NCBI GenBank assembly: GCA_012295275.1
Contig: CM022672.1
Location: 32,883,999-32,947,998, forward strand
Direction: 5' to 3'
Length of the DNA stretch: 64,000 nt
From: Chrysomallon squamiferum
Taxonomy: Eukaryota > Mollusca > Gastropoda > Neomphalida > Peltospiridae
Part shown: piece after piece, positions 25,441 to 36,639 of the stretch
Position numbering within the stretch: the stretch's first letter is position 1
How the letters are laid out: each line of letters starts with the position of its first letter
Translations under genes and position numbers: made by a program
The notes under the pieces: generated by a model
Databases searched by the model: none
What the model was told of the DNA's origin: nothing
The model's input: the letters and a program-made list of their open reading frames with translations, nothing else

Positions 25441-25700
25441 CAAAACCAAAAAAAAAAAAATGTGTTTTTTTTGTACTTAATTTGTCTTTAGAATTTAAAC
25501 ATATAAATTATATAGACATAAAAATACATTTATCAAGTATTATTATTATTATCATTTTTTTTTTGGTAATATTTTTTTTCTCTGCATACAGTATGTAACA
25601 TCAATCTGTAAAATTAATGATTTGTGAGAAAGTTATCTAGAGCAGATCCTATGATTGTACTTAACGTGTAGTCCGTTCACAGTATGTGTTTAACAACAAG

Positions 25701-25800
<100 letters not shown>

Positions 25801-26311
25801 GTAAAATAAAGAAAACAATATACTTCATAAAAGAGTTATGAAAATGGGGAGAAATTCCCAGGCTAACTTTAATCTATTATGAACAAAACTTTGAAATATC
25901 CGAATCTCTCTACTTCGGATATCGGGTGTAAATTCCAGAATAAAGGAACATTTTATAGGATTGTCCACAACCGCTAACATTTTTTCAAATTTTATCGTTT
26001 CTTAAGCAATGACAACAATTAGCAGGTAAATGATCGCACTTTGTGAAATCTTAATAAACAATGATGTCAAGCTTCTTGTAATCTCTATACGCGGTATCCT
26101 AACAACAGTCTTGTGGTCAGTAGTCATACAATTTGGAAAGCAGTCAAGCAGGAAGTAAGCTGAGCACCTCTGAGTTGTGAGAATGATCAACTAGTCTTGG
26201 CTACTTGTTGTAATCACAACCATGTGTTCATGTTTACTCCAATTATATCGGGATTTTGCTGTTCAAAATGAAAAGGACTTTGAAGGAAACATGTTTTCAT
26301 ATAGCAATGAG

Positions 26312-26313
<2 letters not shown>

Positions 26314-26372
<59 letters not shown>
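26314..26372. repeat. (AAT)n microsatellite
   Basis: About 58 bp of pure AAT triplets. Confidence 0.96.
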
Positions 26373-26544
26373 TTTTAAACAGAATTCAAATTGTGAAGTA
26401 CTGTTCTCAGATTATAGTGAGTTTATTCAGTTACTAGCTTTTGAGACATTTGCATACTTGCACCATTGCAGAACTTCAGAAAGTGGAGTATTTATTGTCG
26501 CAGAGGTGTACGCCGCAATTAAATAGTCACCTGTAAATGAGACT

Positions 26545-26923
26545 TGTACTCATTGTAAATTTGTCATCAAGACCTGCAATGGCAGATGAACTACCGTTCG
26601 TGATCACGTTAGGAACATCACTGACCACACTCACCCACCAGAAGATTCAGAGCGTCTGAAGTTCCTCAGCACTATGCGAGAGCGGGCCAGAGAAGAAACA
26701 ACACCGTTGAATGCTGTTTACAATGAAGAGAGAGTCAGACATGACCCAGATCAAGTCCGAGTATTCCCATCATTCCCCCAGCATAAGCATGCCACTGTAC
26801 ACACATCGACTGATCCCTGCACTTCCCCTGACAAGATCCGACGTGAAACTTACTGGAGAATCGACAGTGACTGCTGATGGCCACGCTTTCCTCTTGACTA
26901 CTGAAGGAAAACAGACTAGTTAG
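26545..26923 (+). pseudogene. FLYWCH-MULE transposase remnant
   Basis: One frame reads a FLYWCH-finger end, CNGR-stop-TTVRDHVRNITDH, then THPP, followed by LSTMRERAREETTPLN. In another frame, about 26800-26920, it continues IPALPLTRSDVKLTGESTVT and FLLTTEG. This order is typical of FLYWCH-domain MULE-type transposase proteins found widely in invertebrates. An in-frame TGA near 26585 and a frameshift between about 26740 and 26800 break it. The transposase catalytic part is absent. It is a short dead fragment; the terminal repeats were not found. Confidence 0.7.
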
Positions 26924-27209
26924 ACTCAAGCACCAATTGCAGCAGAGAGTCAGAATACCCCTTCAGTTCTTAAATGCTGTAAGCTATCTACTGAAACTTA
27001 CATAACTGATCAAGTTATCTGGATGCAATAAAATGTATAAATAATTATAAGCCTTTCTATCATTTATTTATTGCCGATAGTCATACAACAATGTGGGATC
27101 ATACCATTTTTTATCCAGGTAAAGGGCAGAGGATTAAGTGTGAACCAAACCTTGACCTTATAAACGGTATGACAAATAACTCTATGACTAATGGAAAGTA
27201 ACCTGATGC

Positions 27210-27510
27210 CACTGGTTTTCAACCTTTTTCATACCGCGACCTCTTATAAGCAATTCAATATGACCGATGTTGCCCTTTAACATATTTGATTCAATAATAT
27301 CTAGGGTTACCATATTTACATCAACCTAAGACAGTACAAAACGAATCTGTATTGACTCTGATGGGTCCCAAACCTATCTACACGTTTTTATTTATTCCTC
27401 GTTCCAAGTCAAGTTGAAAAAAACTAAATCATACCATCGCTCAAGAACGACCACTAGAAAAAAGTTGGCGATCCCTCTGGAGGTCCTGAGCCTTAGGTTG
27501 AAAACCTATC
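27210..27510. mobile_element. hAT-like MITE (degraded)
   Basis: About 300 bp bounded by CACTGGTTTTCAACCTTTTT on the left and AGGTTGAAAACC on the right, so GGTTTTCAACCT is an exact 12-bp inverted repeat near the ends. The subterminal words ATACCGCGACCTCTTATAAG and GGCGATCCCTCTGGAGGTCC resemble hAT elements of the SPIN/Charlie type. It has no coding capacity. The flanking 8-bp target duplication is too decayed to read. Confidence 0.65.
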
Positions 27511-27642
27511 CCCTATATGTAGCTAAATGAACAAGATGATTATTAGTGTGTTAATACCGAAGTGAATTCACTTATTTATATTTAGTGTGAAAAGCTGAAG
27601 TCTCTATAAATACGTGTGGCGCACATTTTGCTTTATTTGATT

Positions 27643-27803
<161 letters not shown>

Positions 27804-28285
27804 GATGGAAAAACAAATATTCACTCATTTTTTAGGATGGAAATTAAATATTTTTCATTTTAAAACGAAAATAATATTTTTCATGTTTTAAACGAAAATT
27901 CAATTCATGTCAGTAAATACTCATATCTAACCCATATCCTAACCATATTTTAAAAAAAAACAAAAAAACAATTTTTTTTTTTGTATTACTGTTACGTTAA
28001 TATTTAAAATACGTTTTATTTCAATAAAATATCAGTGTTAGAACTAACGTTATAGCGAGGTTAGGATTAGGGTTAAAAGTAGCATTAGGGTCACATTAAG
28101 CTTTGCAGTTAGCTTTACTGTTATGCATTTTCGTTACGATTAGGTTTAGAACTGGTGTTAGATATTTATTTATCTGCTTACCTCAATAAGAATATAAAAC
28201 TTGTACAATTTCATAACGAGTTTTAGGATAAAAATGAAAAAGTTTTTATTTCAAGAGACTAACTCGAAAAGTATATAACTAGTGT

Positions 28286-28500
28286 TAGGATGTGTATGTC
28301 CCCAGCCTACCCTACATACGTGTTGCTAAGCAAGTATGTGGAAATCTACTTCGCACATACGCAGATAGCCACGTCGGTTCCTCTGTACGTCAGTTGATAC
28401 GGTTCGAGTCACCGACTTGAGAAACGTAAAATCGTGATGTCCACGGCGCTCGATACAAGATTAGAAGTAAAGTTGTTTTAACAAAGCACTGGGCAGCGTC
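28286..28500. other. GC-richer block of unknown role
   Basis: A stretch of normal GC content in AT-rich surroundings, ending GGCAGCGTCAG|GTCAGC, which could be a splice donor. It has CpG sites and no long frame. It might be a promoter with a non-coding first exon. No downstream exon could be tied to it. Confidence 0.25.
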
Positions 28501-28609
28501 AGGTCAGCTTCTATGTATGTAAACATGTCACGTGATATATTATAACAAGAACAAATTAATAGTATTCTAATGTGAGTTATTTGATGTCAGTTGTACGAAA
28601 CACACTAAC

Positions 28610-28950
28610 AAGATGATAACAAGGTTTCTAGTAGACACACCCTATGTACGTAGGAGAAACAATATTTCTGTACTTCACACTAAATCTACTGATAAACTAG
28701 TTTTGGCATTGTTTCATTCACTAAGTTCATGAATTTGTATGGACAATGTTTCTAGTTCCACGCACTAAATAAGTAGTGAGAATGTTTCTAGTGTAAATGC
28801 TAAAATGATAAACTAGTAGCGACAATATTTTTAGCAGTAGCACGCTCTAGGTTATTTTATGAGTAAGTAATGAAAATGTTTGTAATAATAAACAGTAAGT
28901 AAATTGATAAACAAATAGTGACAACGTTTCTAGTACATACTTGGTCAGTA
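28610..28950 (+). repeat. diverged tandem repeat, GTTTCTAGT family
   Basis: Five or six loose repeats of roughly 60-75 bp, each with a form of ACAATGTTTCTAGT and most with GATAAACTAGTAG or GATAAACAAATAG. Old and divergent. Confidence 0.55.
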
Positions 28951-28959
28951 GATAGTGGA

Positions 28960-30316
28960 ACAGTAATAATTAGTTGTGACATAAGAAGACTTAAAGGAAG
29001 AAGTAACAACATGTTTTATAACATTACAATCAGATTTATTTACTAACATATACTGTGACATACAACATTGTGAACCTTAAGATCACAATGAACTGAACTT
29101 TATTTTATAGTGAAATTTATTTTAACAAAGTATGTTAATTTTCAGTTATTTTATGTGGCTTGAATTTTGTTTTCTCGCTCTCTCATGTTGTATTAAATAT
29201 TATTAAAGTGAATTTACTTTTAATCTGTTTTACCCTTTACAGAAATTAATTTAAATTTAATTTATTTCAGATAAACATTTAAGTTTTTTTTTTTTTTTTT
29301 TAGTGTTATTGCTTGAAGATCAGCTGTGTTGGGTCAGTGCAAGACAAAATAAAAATCTTTACATGGATGCTCACGTGAAAATAGTTTTACTTTCTCTTAC
29401 TTGTTTTTTTTTATATATCTGTATCAGCCAATATTGTACTTCAGTGTTTATATACTTGCAAAACCATCAGTTTTAGTAAATACTGTTAATTTATATCGCT
29501 GTATTATTTATATGTAACATTATGTTTTTATATGCTATTATATGAGTGTCATGTAGGGGCCAGTGATTTCTTGGTGTGATTTGTGTTTTTCCTCTCATAT
29601 TCTGTGAACTACACAATAAATATGTATCTGTGACTGGATGACATATACTGCCTGTGATAACAAATGAAGTGAATTCTCAGGAAATGTGAAGAGTTCAATG
29701 TATTTGGTTACCTACTTTCTTAACCTTTATTATTCAGTTTCAGCAGTTAACCTTTAAGGTATTTATGTAAACCTGTAATATTAATGGTGTTGTTGTTTTT
29801 TCATTTCAGGTAAAAAAAAAATTTTTTTTTTTTTATAGTATTACTTTAGTTGTAATCCTAAATATTTTAATTATTAGGATACAGTGTTAAGAAAAGAATA
29901 CAAAGGTTAGTAAATATCATAAATGAATTTTGTAAATGTCTGTTTATGAATCTAGAATAGTGTGTTTTGTGATTATATAAGACTATAGTAGATTATTTAA
30001 TTTGTATGATTGTTAACTTTGTGATCGTCAATGAGATAAAAGGAATTTTTCAAAGATCCATTAAAAAATCTCAATCATAAGAAAGAAAATATCAGAATTC
30101 AGTCCACTGCAGCTTTTACATTCAGAACACATTTCAGTTGACTGCAAAATGTACAGTCATTGATTTGTAGAGTAATACTTGAGAACTGACAAAAAGCAAA
30201 AGATTTATCTAAAAATAATATCGTAACATGAAATAAACTTTATCTAAGGATCCAATACTTCATCCAGTAGATCAAAACTATCATTCATTTTCAAAATAAA
30301 ATTTTATTAACATTGA
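28960..30316. other. AT-rich stretch, no gene seen
   Basis: T-runs and A-runs with scattered polypyrimidine-AG words but no coding exon. It precedes the second segmental duplication copy. No counterpart of the left inverted arm (6248-8005) was noticed here. Confidence 0.45.
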
Positions 30317-30451
30317 TTTTGAAATTAATAAACTCCAGAAACAATATATTTCTGAACTGAGATATATTATCCAGGAATAACAGTTAAACAGTATTACAAA
30401 TTTGAAAAAAAAAAAAAAACAACAACTAAAAAACACAAAAAAAATAAATAA

Positions 30452-30486
<35 letters not shown>

Positions 30487-30774
30487 AATGAAAAGAAAGA
30501 AAGCGAATATTTATGAAAAACATATATAATAGAAAGTAAATACAACAAATCACTTTTCTTTTCAATCTAATAACTATTGAAACAGTCCTATTATTGCTTA
30601 TTTATTTACTATATTTAAAATAACAAAATTTAACTTTATAACTATTTAAAGTAAAAACAGTTCACTCGTGATCCTGCTGGTTTCTAGTATTTAACAAGTT
30701 ATTAATGTGTTTATCTCTTGATTACAAAATTTGTTGAAATTACTCGTGGTTTGAGATTATGGTGTGGTTTCCTC

Positions 30775-30935
30775 TCTACTGTCGCAGACGACAGAAGCTA
30801 AGACGGCATTCGGGAAGGTTCGGAATGATCCGAATGGTCACGACCAGTTTTAACGATACTGAATCAGCGAGACTCGCGGTTTTGTTTATCAAGACTACAG
30901 TTAACCACATGCATATCCGGCGTTCACCGTTAGTG
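30775..30935. other. conserved GC-richer block upstream of the DHX8 pseudogene (copy 2)
   Basis: The counterpart of 8690-8830 with an extra CAGACGACAGAAGCTAAGAC. A 71-residue frame crosses it, but the counterpart in copy 1 is not in the same frame, which argues against coding. Confidence 0.35.
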
Positions 30936-31374
30936 TTTATAAAAAAATATTGGCGAAATAAGATAAGCCAGTAAGTCCAATTTATCGAACTACGAGCAAA
31001 CCTTTTATGTGAAATAAAAATTTGAGATAAAGTAATTAATAGTGGCTCTTGAATTATGACTTATAGATAAACAGGTCAAGTCGGCCAAACGGATCTTTGG
31101 CCATTTCAAGCCCCCTGCCCTGTATTAGTGTTTAAGTGTATTTCAGAGTATACTAGTGTATATTATACAATATAGGCCTATATATATATTTCGCAAAGTA
31201 ATATTTAAAACTATATATGCATATACACATTTTTAATATACTAGCCGTTATGAAGTGGATAGGTATATTTAAAAATTTATTTAAAATTTTGTTGTGTGTG
31301 AAAAACATTGTTTTATATATATTTATCATGCTGATATTTTGAAGTAAAATACAGTTGTTATTGTTCTTGTTATT

Positions 31375-31424
<50 letters not shown>
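31375..31424. repeat. (GTT)n microsatellite
   Basis: About 50 bp of GTT triplets, against about 15 bp at the equivalent spot in copy 1 (near 9277-9291). It expanded or contracted after the duplication. Confidence 0.95.
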
Positions 31425-31483
31425 AAAATATTTTACAACTATTAATCATGTATATTTGTTATATATTTATTTTGTATTTACAG

Positions 31484-33910
31484 ATGGTTGAATTTCCACT
31501 GGAGTCCATATTGTCCAAGATGTTTCTCATGTCATTTCACCTGGCCTGTAGTTCTGGAATTGTCACAGTTGTGTCTGTGTTGTCTGTGCAAAGTGATTTA
31601 TACAGACCAGAGGTCTGAAATTCATTTTTTGTATTGGTATCACAAATATGATTTAGCTACTATAACATTAAACATCCAAAATTATTATTAAACACATTTT
31701 ACATAAAACATCTTTTGTATTGAAGATGAAAAAAAAATACATGCAAGGAAATGAATTTATTGTTTTTAAAAACAGAAAGAAGTGAAATTATTCATGAATA
31801 AAATAAATTATTTTTCATCCATCCTAAAGATTTTTTTTAAATTTTTTTTTTTATATTTATGGGAAATAATCTTTTTTAAGAAAAATGTTTGACACAATGA
31901 AAGTTTTGTCACTAAACTGAAAAAAAACTTGAAGCTTTCATTTTCCTTTTTGTTCGTTATTATGAACAATAATAAAATACAGAAAAATCTTAGCAAAATC
32001 AATTTATTCTGACTAAATAATTTGTTATTGTAATATTTTAGGTGATGTTTAAATAGTAATTTGTTTTTGTTTCCAGAGATTACCAATGATAAATTTTATA
32101 ATTTTTTTTTTTTTTTTTTTTTTAATTAACTATAATTTTATTTATTAGAATTATCAGTAATAAATGTTACAATTTTTTAGTTAACTCATTTCATTGTTAA
32201 GGTTTATCAATGATAAATGTAATTTATGACTTTACAGGATAAACAAGCTCTTTCTGTTCAGAAAAAAGGCCAGGTTCCTTCAGGCCAAGGATGACCACTT
32301 GATCATGTGTGTAGTGCACAGTTCAGTGAAGAACAGACACTTCTCCAGTCCTGACTGTTAAGAGAAATTTGTACAGACTCAGACACTCAGATGTACTCAC
32401 CATGTTTGTAAACAGATGCTGGGTGGAATGGACAGGTAATTCAGTTTACTACCAGATTTTATAAAGATTAAATTTAAAATAATAAATTACTTAATTTCAT
32501 CTGAGAATGTTTTAATATTAATATTATTAGATATAATTTTATTGTTTATTTGTAAATACAGACTTTGTCATTGATTTACCAACTGTGATAACATAGCTGT
32601 AAGAGGAAATAGTCAATTGACTATGCATTTTAGAAAGTTTAAATTTAAAAATTAAGAATAAGTTAAAGATTATAGATTTTATGTTATCAATTTAAAAAAA
32701 GTAAAAAAAAATTAAAATAAATAAGTATGTTTTATTTTTAAAATTATTAGATTCATACTTAAAGGTTCTGACTTGATTTGTTCACACTTGTGTTAAACAC
32801 ACACACCCCCAGATAATTAAAAATACAGGAAAAAACAAGAAATATTTTAATAAATACAGCTTGACTTTATTTCATTTCAGTCAAATTTTATTTCACTCTA
32901 CATATATCTTAAGTTGAGAAGATAACTCGAAATTCAAATGAAGAAATAAAATTGTAATCGTTGTTCTACAAAAATGTACAATTAATGTTTTATTTTCAGA
33001 AACAAGCTGGATGTTATGTCAGAATCACCACAGAGTACAGAAATCTATTTACAGCAGGTTCTTACAGCAAACAAATCACAGGACAGTTACAGACAATCAG
33101 ATGTTTTACATCAGTGCTGTTTTAACAGGCTGAGTGTTTGGTAAGTAAAGTGTATGTACATTACATTTGTAATACTATTAGACATTTTTGTTTTAAATGT
33201 AATGTCTTGTCTGGTTTTGTGGACACAAGCAGGTGTTGTACACAGAGTACAGAAATCTATTTACAGCAGATTCTTCACATCATTTTAGTTTAACTGTCTG
33301 CTTGACTGGTAAATAAATGTAAACGTTTCTCTCACAAATTTTAATAAACTTTCCCATCAGGCCTTTCGGTAACCATGAAGTGTGAAAAATAATTTTAAAT
33401 GGTCTGTTTCAGATGATAATTATTATTTTTGATAATGACAGTGAGAGAAAAACCCTTTACCTTTTCACTGTTAATTAAGACAGCAATTTTTATGTTCAAT
33501 TTTCAGTGTACATTTTTTAATACACCAGTAACAGACTCCCAAACTCAAGATTGATACAAACATCTGTTACTTCTTAGCACAGTTCTCTACTATTAAGTCA
33601 CAAAACATCAGATTTGAATTTTATCTAGTGTTCATTTTACATGTCAAATTGTATAATCCACATTAAGAGGTAAATTTTATACAATTCTGAATATTATTTT
33701 AGTTTTAATAAAAACACATTTATTTTTGTTTTAAATATTTCAGGGTTGTTTATAGTGAGAAGTGTTAATGATAATCATCTGTTCGTTCTAAATGGCTTTT
33801 TGAGTTTGCCTCCAAGTTTTTCAAGTTTTCTGATCATACTGAACTAAGCAAGCAGAAGAAATTGTAGAAGATGAAACATCTCCACACAAAAATAAAAAGA
33901 AGCTGAATGC
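31484..33910 (+). pseudogene. DHX8-like: DHX8/PRP22-like helicase C-terminus pseudogene, copy 2
   Basis: Exons lie at 31484-31612, 32238-32435, 33000-33140 and 33744-about 33910, with a decayed extra exon c at about 33240-33310. Exon a is open (MVEFPLESILSKMFLMSFHL). Exon b carries the same six-A frameshift (DKQALSVQKK then shift) and the same early stop as copy 1. Exon d reads VVYSEKC, then three stops, then KFFKFSDHTELSKQKK. Shared lesions show that the gene died before it was duplicated. Here the exon c/d junction reads a Leu or Trp codon then VVYSE, slightly more decayed than copy 1. Confidence 0.85.
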
Positions 33911-34431
33911 TTGAAGAATACTGAGAACTTCTAGAAAAATTCACACCTAACAAAAGTTTAAAAACATGGACTACACTTACTGGATAATTTATAAAACTGA
34001 AACTGTGGTTTCAGATTGGAAGATATCGTTACATACAGACCAATATACATAATGTTAGGACCAGACACAGCGCCACCTTCAGTCAGATCTGTGAAAAAAA
34101 AAAGACTTTAATTTTTAAAAATGATTTATGTTAGAAATACTTGATTACAGCTTTAAACAAAAAAGAACACATTTTATATAAAGATGTTTGGTCCAGGGGA
34201 GATAATTTAATTTTTCTGTTTTATTTTTTGTATTTCTTATTTTATTTTATTTTTTTAAATCTACTGAATTATCTATACCAAATATAAAATAACAAAGAAC
34301 ACCAAGACTTCTGGTAAAGATTTAGCCAATAAATATATCTTAATAAAACATAAAAGAGAAGTAGATAATTTTAAGTTTTTTGGAAGATAAAATCAGAAAT
34401 TAGACATTTTCTTAATAAATAATTTTTAGAT

Positions 34432-36620
34432 TACAAAAAACTGAGATTTTCAAACCACGATCCAATGTAACCACAACAGAAGATAAAAAAACTAAAAACT
34501 AACATTTGAAAACCACGATCCAATGTAACGGCAGCAGATGATAAAACAAACAAACTAAAAACTAACATCTCAAAACCACTGTCCAATGTAATCACAGCAG
34601 ACGATAAAACAAACAAACTAAATACTAACATCTCAAAATCCACGATCCAATGTAACCACAACAGACGATAAAACAAACAAATTAAAAACTGAGATTTTCA
34701 AATCACGATCCAATATAATCACAACAGAAGATAAAACAAACTAAAAACTAACATCTCAAAACCAGGATCCAATGTAACCACAGCGGATGGTAAAACAAAC
34801 AAATTAAAAACTGAGATTTTCAAATCACGATCCAATATAATCACAACAGAAGATAAAACAAACTAAAAACTAACATCTCAAAACCACGATCCAATGTAAC
34901 CACAGCAGACGATAAACGAAATTAAATAGTAACATCTCAAAATCCACGATCCAATGTAACCACAACAGACGATAAAACAAACTAAAAACTAACATCTCAA
35001 AACCACGATCCAGTCTAACCACAGCAGACGATAAAAGAATCAAACTAAATACTAACATCTCAAAACCACGATCCAGTGTAACCACAGCAGACGATAAAAG
35101 AATCAAACTAAATACTAACATATCAAAATCCACGATCCAATGTAACCACAGCAGACGATAAAAGAATCAAACTAAAAACTAACATCTCAAAAACCACGAT
35201 CCAGTGTAACCACAGCAGACGATAAAAGAAGCTAAAACTAACATCTCAAAACCACTACCCAATGTAACCACAGCAGACGATAAAAGAAAGAAACTGAAAA
35301 TATCTCAAAACCACGATCCAATGTAACCACAGCAGACGATAAAACAAACTAAAAACGAACATCTCAAAACCACGATCCAATGTAACCACAGCAGACGATA
35401 AAAGAATCAAACTAAAAACTAACATCTCAAAACCACGATCCAATGTAACCACAGCAGACGATAAAAGAAAGAAACTGAAAACATCTCAAAACCACGATCC
35501 AATGTAACCACATCAGACGATAAAACAAACAAACTAAAAACTGAGATTTCCAATCCACGATCCAATGTAACCACAACAGAATATAAAAGAAACTAAAAAC
35601 TAACATTTGAAAACCACGATCCAATGTAACCCCAGCAGATGATAAAACAAACTGATAACTGAGATCTCAAAATCATGATCCAATGTAACCACAGCAGACG
35701 ATAAAACAAACAAAATAAAAACTAACATCTCAAAACCACGATCCAATGTAACCACAGCAGACGATAAAAGAATCAAACTAAAAAACTAACATCTGAAAAA
35801 CCACGATCCAATGTAACCACAGCAGACGATAAAAGAAAGAAACTGAAAACATCTCAAAACCACGATCCAATGTAACCACATCAGACGATAAAACAAACAA
35901 ACTAAAAACTGAGATTTCCAATCCACGATCCAATGTAACCACAACTGAATATAAAAGAAACTAAAAACTAACATTTGAAAACCACGATCCAATGTAACCA
36001 CAGCAGACGATAAAAGAATCAAACTAAAAACAAACATCTCAAAAACCACGATCCAATGTAACCACAGCAGACAATAAAAGAAAGAAGCTGAAAACTAACA
36101 TCTCAAAACCACGTTCCAATGTAACCACAGCAGACGATAAAAGAAACTAAAAACTAACATCTGAAAAAGTTCGATCGAATGTAACCACAACAGACGATAA
36201 AACAAACAAACTAAAAACTAACATCTCAAAACCACGTTCCAATGTAACCACAGCAGACGATAAAAGAAACTAAAAACTAACATCTGAAAAAGTTCGATCG
36301 AATGTAACCACAGCAGACGATAAAAGAATCAAACTAAAAACTAACATCTCAAAAAGTACTATCCAATGTAAGCACAACAGACGATAAAAGAAACTAAAAA
36401 CTAACATCTCAAAACCACGATCCAATGTAACCACAGCAGACGATAAAAGAATCAAACTAAAAACTAACATCTCAAAAACCACGATCCAGTGTAACCACAG
36501 CAGACGATAAAAGAAACTAAAAATTAACATCTCAAAACCACGATCCAATGTAACCACAACAGACGATAAAAGAAACTAAAAACTAACATTTCAAAAACCT
36601 CGATCCAATGTAACCACAGC
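34432..36620 (-). repeat. 63-bp minisatellite, left half-array (reverse orientation)
   Basis: Roughly 35 units in which CACGATCCAATGTAACCACA, GCAGACGATAAAA and AAACTAACATCTCAAAA recur. Read on the minus strand, the unit is TTACATTGGATCGTGGTTTT, then GAGATGTTAGTTTTTAGTTT, then GTTTTATCGTCTGCTGTGG. Variants include shorter units that lack the GTTTGTTT part. Two higher-order blocks of several units repeat almost exactly (compare 35425-35625 with 35785-35985). The 63-bp period gives a 21-residue frame that drifts with indels; I do not regard it as coding. Confidence 0.95.
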
Positions 36621-36639
36621 TACGTTTAATCTTGCTAGG

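Larger units (their letters stand above)
30317..34435 (+). repeat. segmental duplication, copy 2
   Basis: A direct copy of 8218-12300, starting at AAATTAATAAACTCCA and matching base for base over long tracts. It ends abruptly at GATTACAA (34427-34435), where the 63-bp minisatellite begins. The four DHX8-like exons have the same sizes as in copy 1 (129, 198 and 141 nt for a-c). Confidence 0.93.

Noticed and set aside
28396-28416. GGTTCGAGTC resembling a tRNA T-arm
   Set aside because: The flanking stem pairs only about three bases and no anticodon arm or acceptor stem could be drawn.
30759-30974. 71-residue frame upstream of DHX8 pseudogene copy 2
   Set aside because: The matching region in copy 1 is not open in the same frame, so the frame is not conserved.
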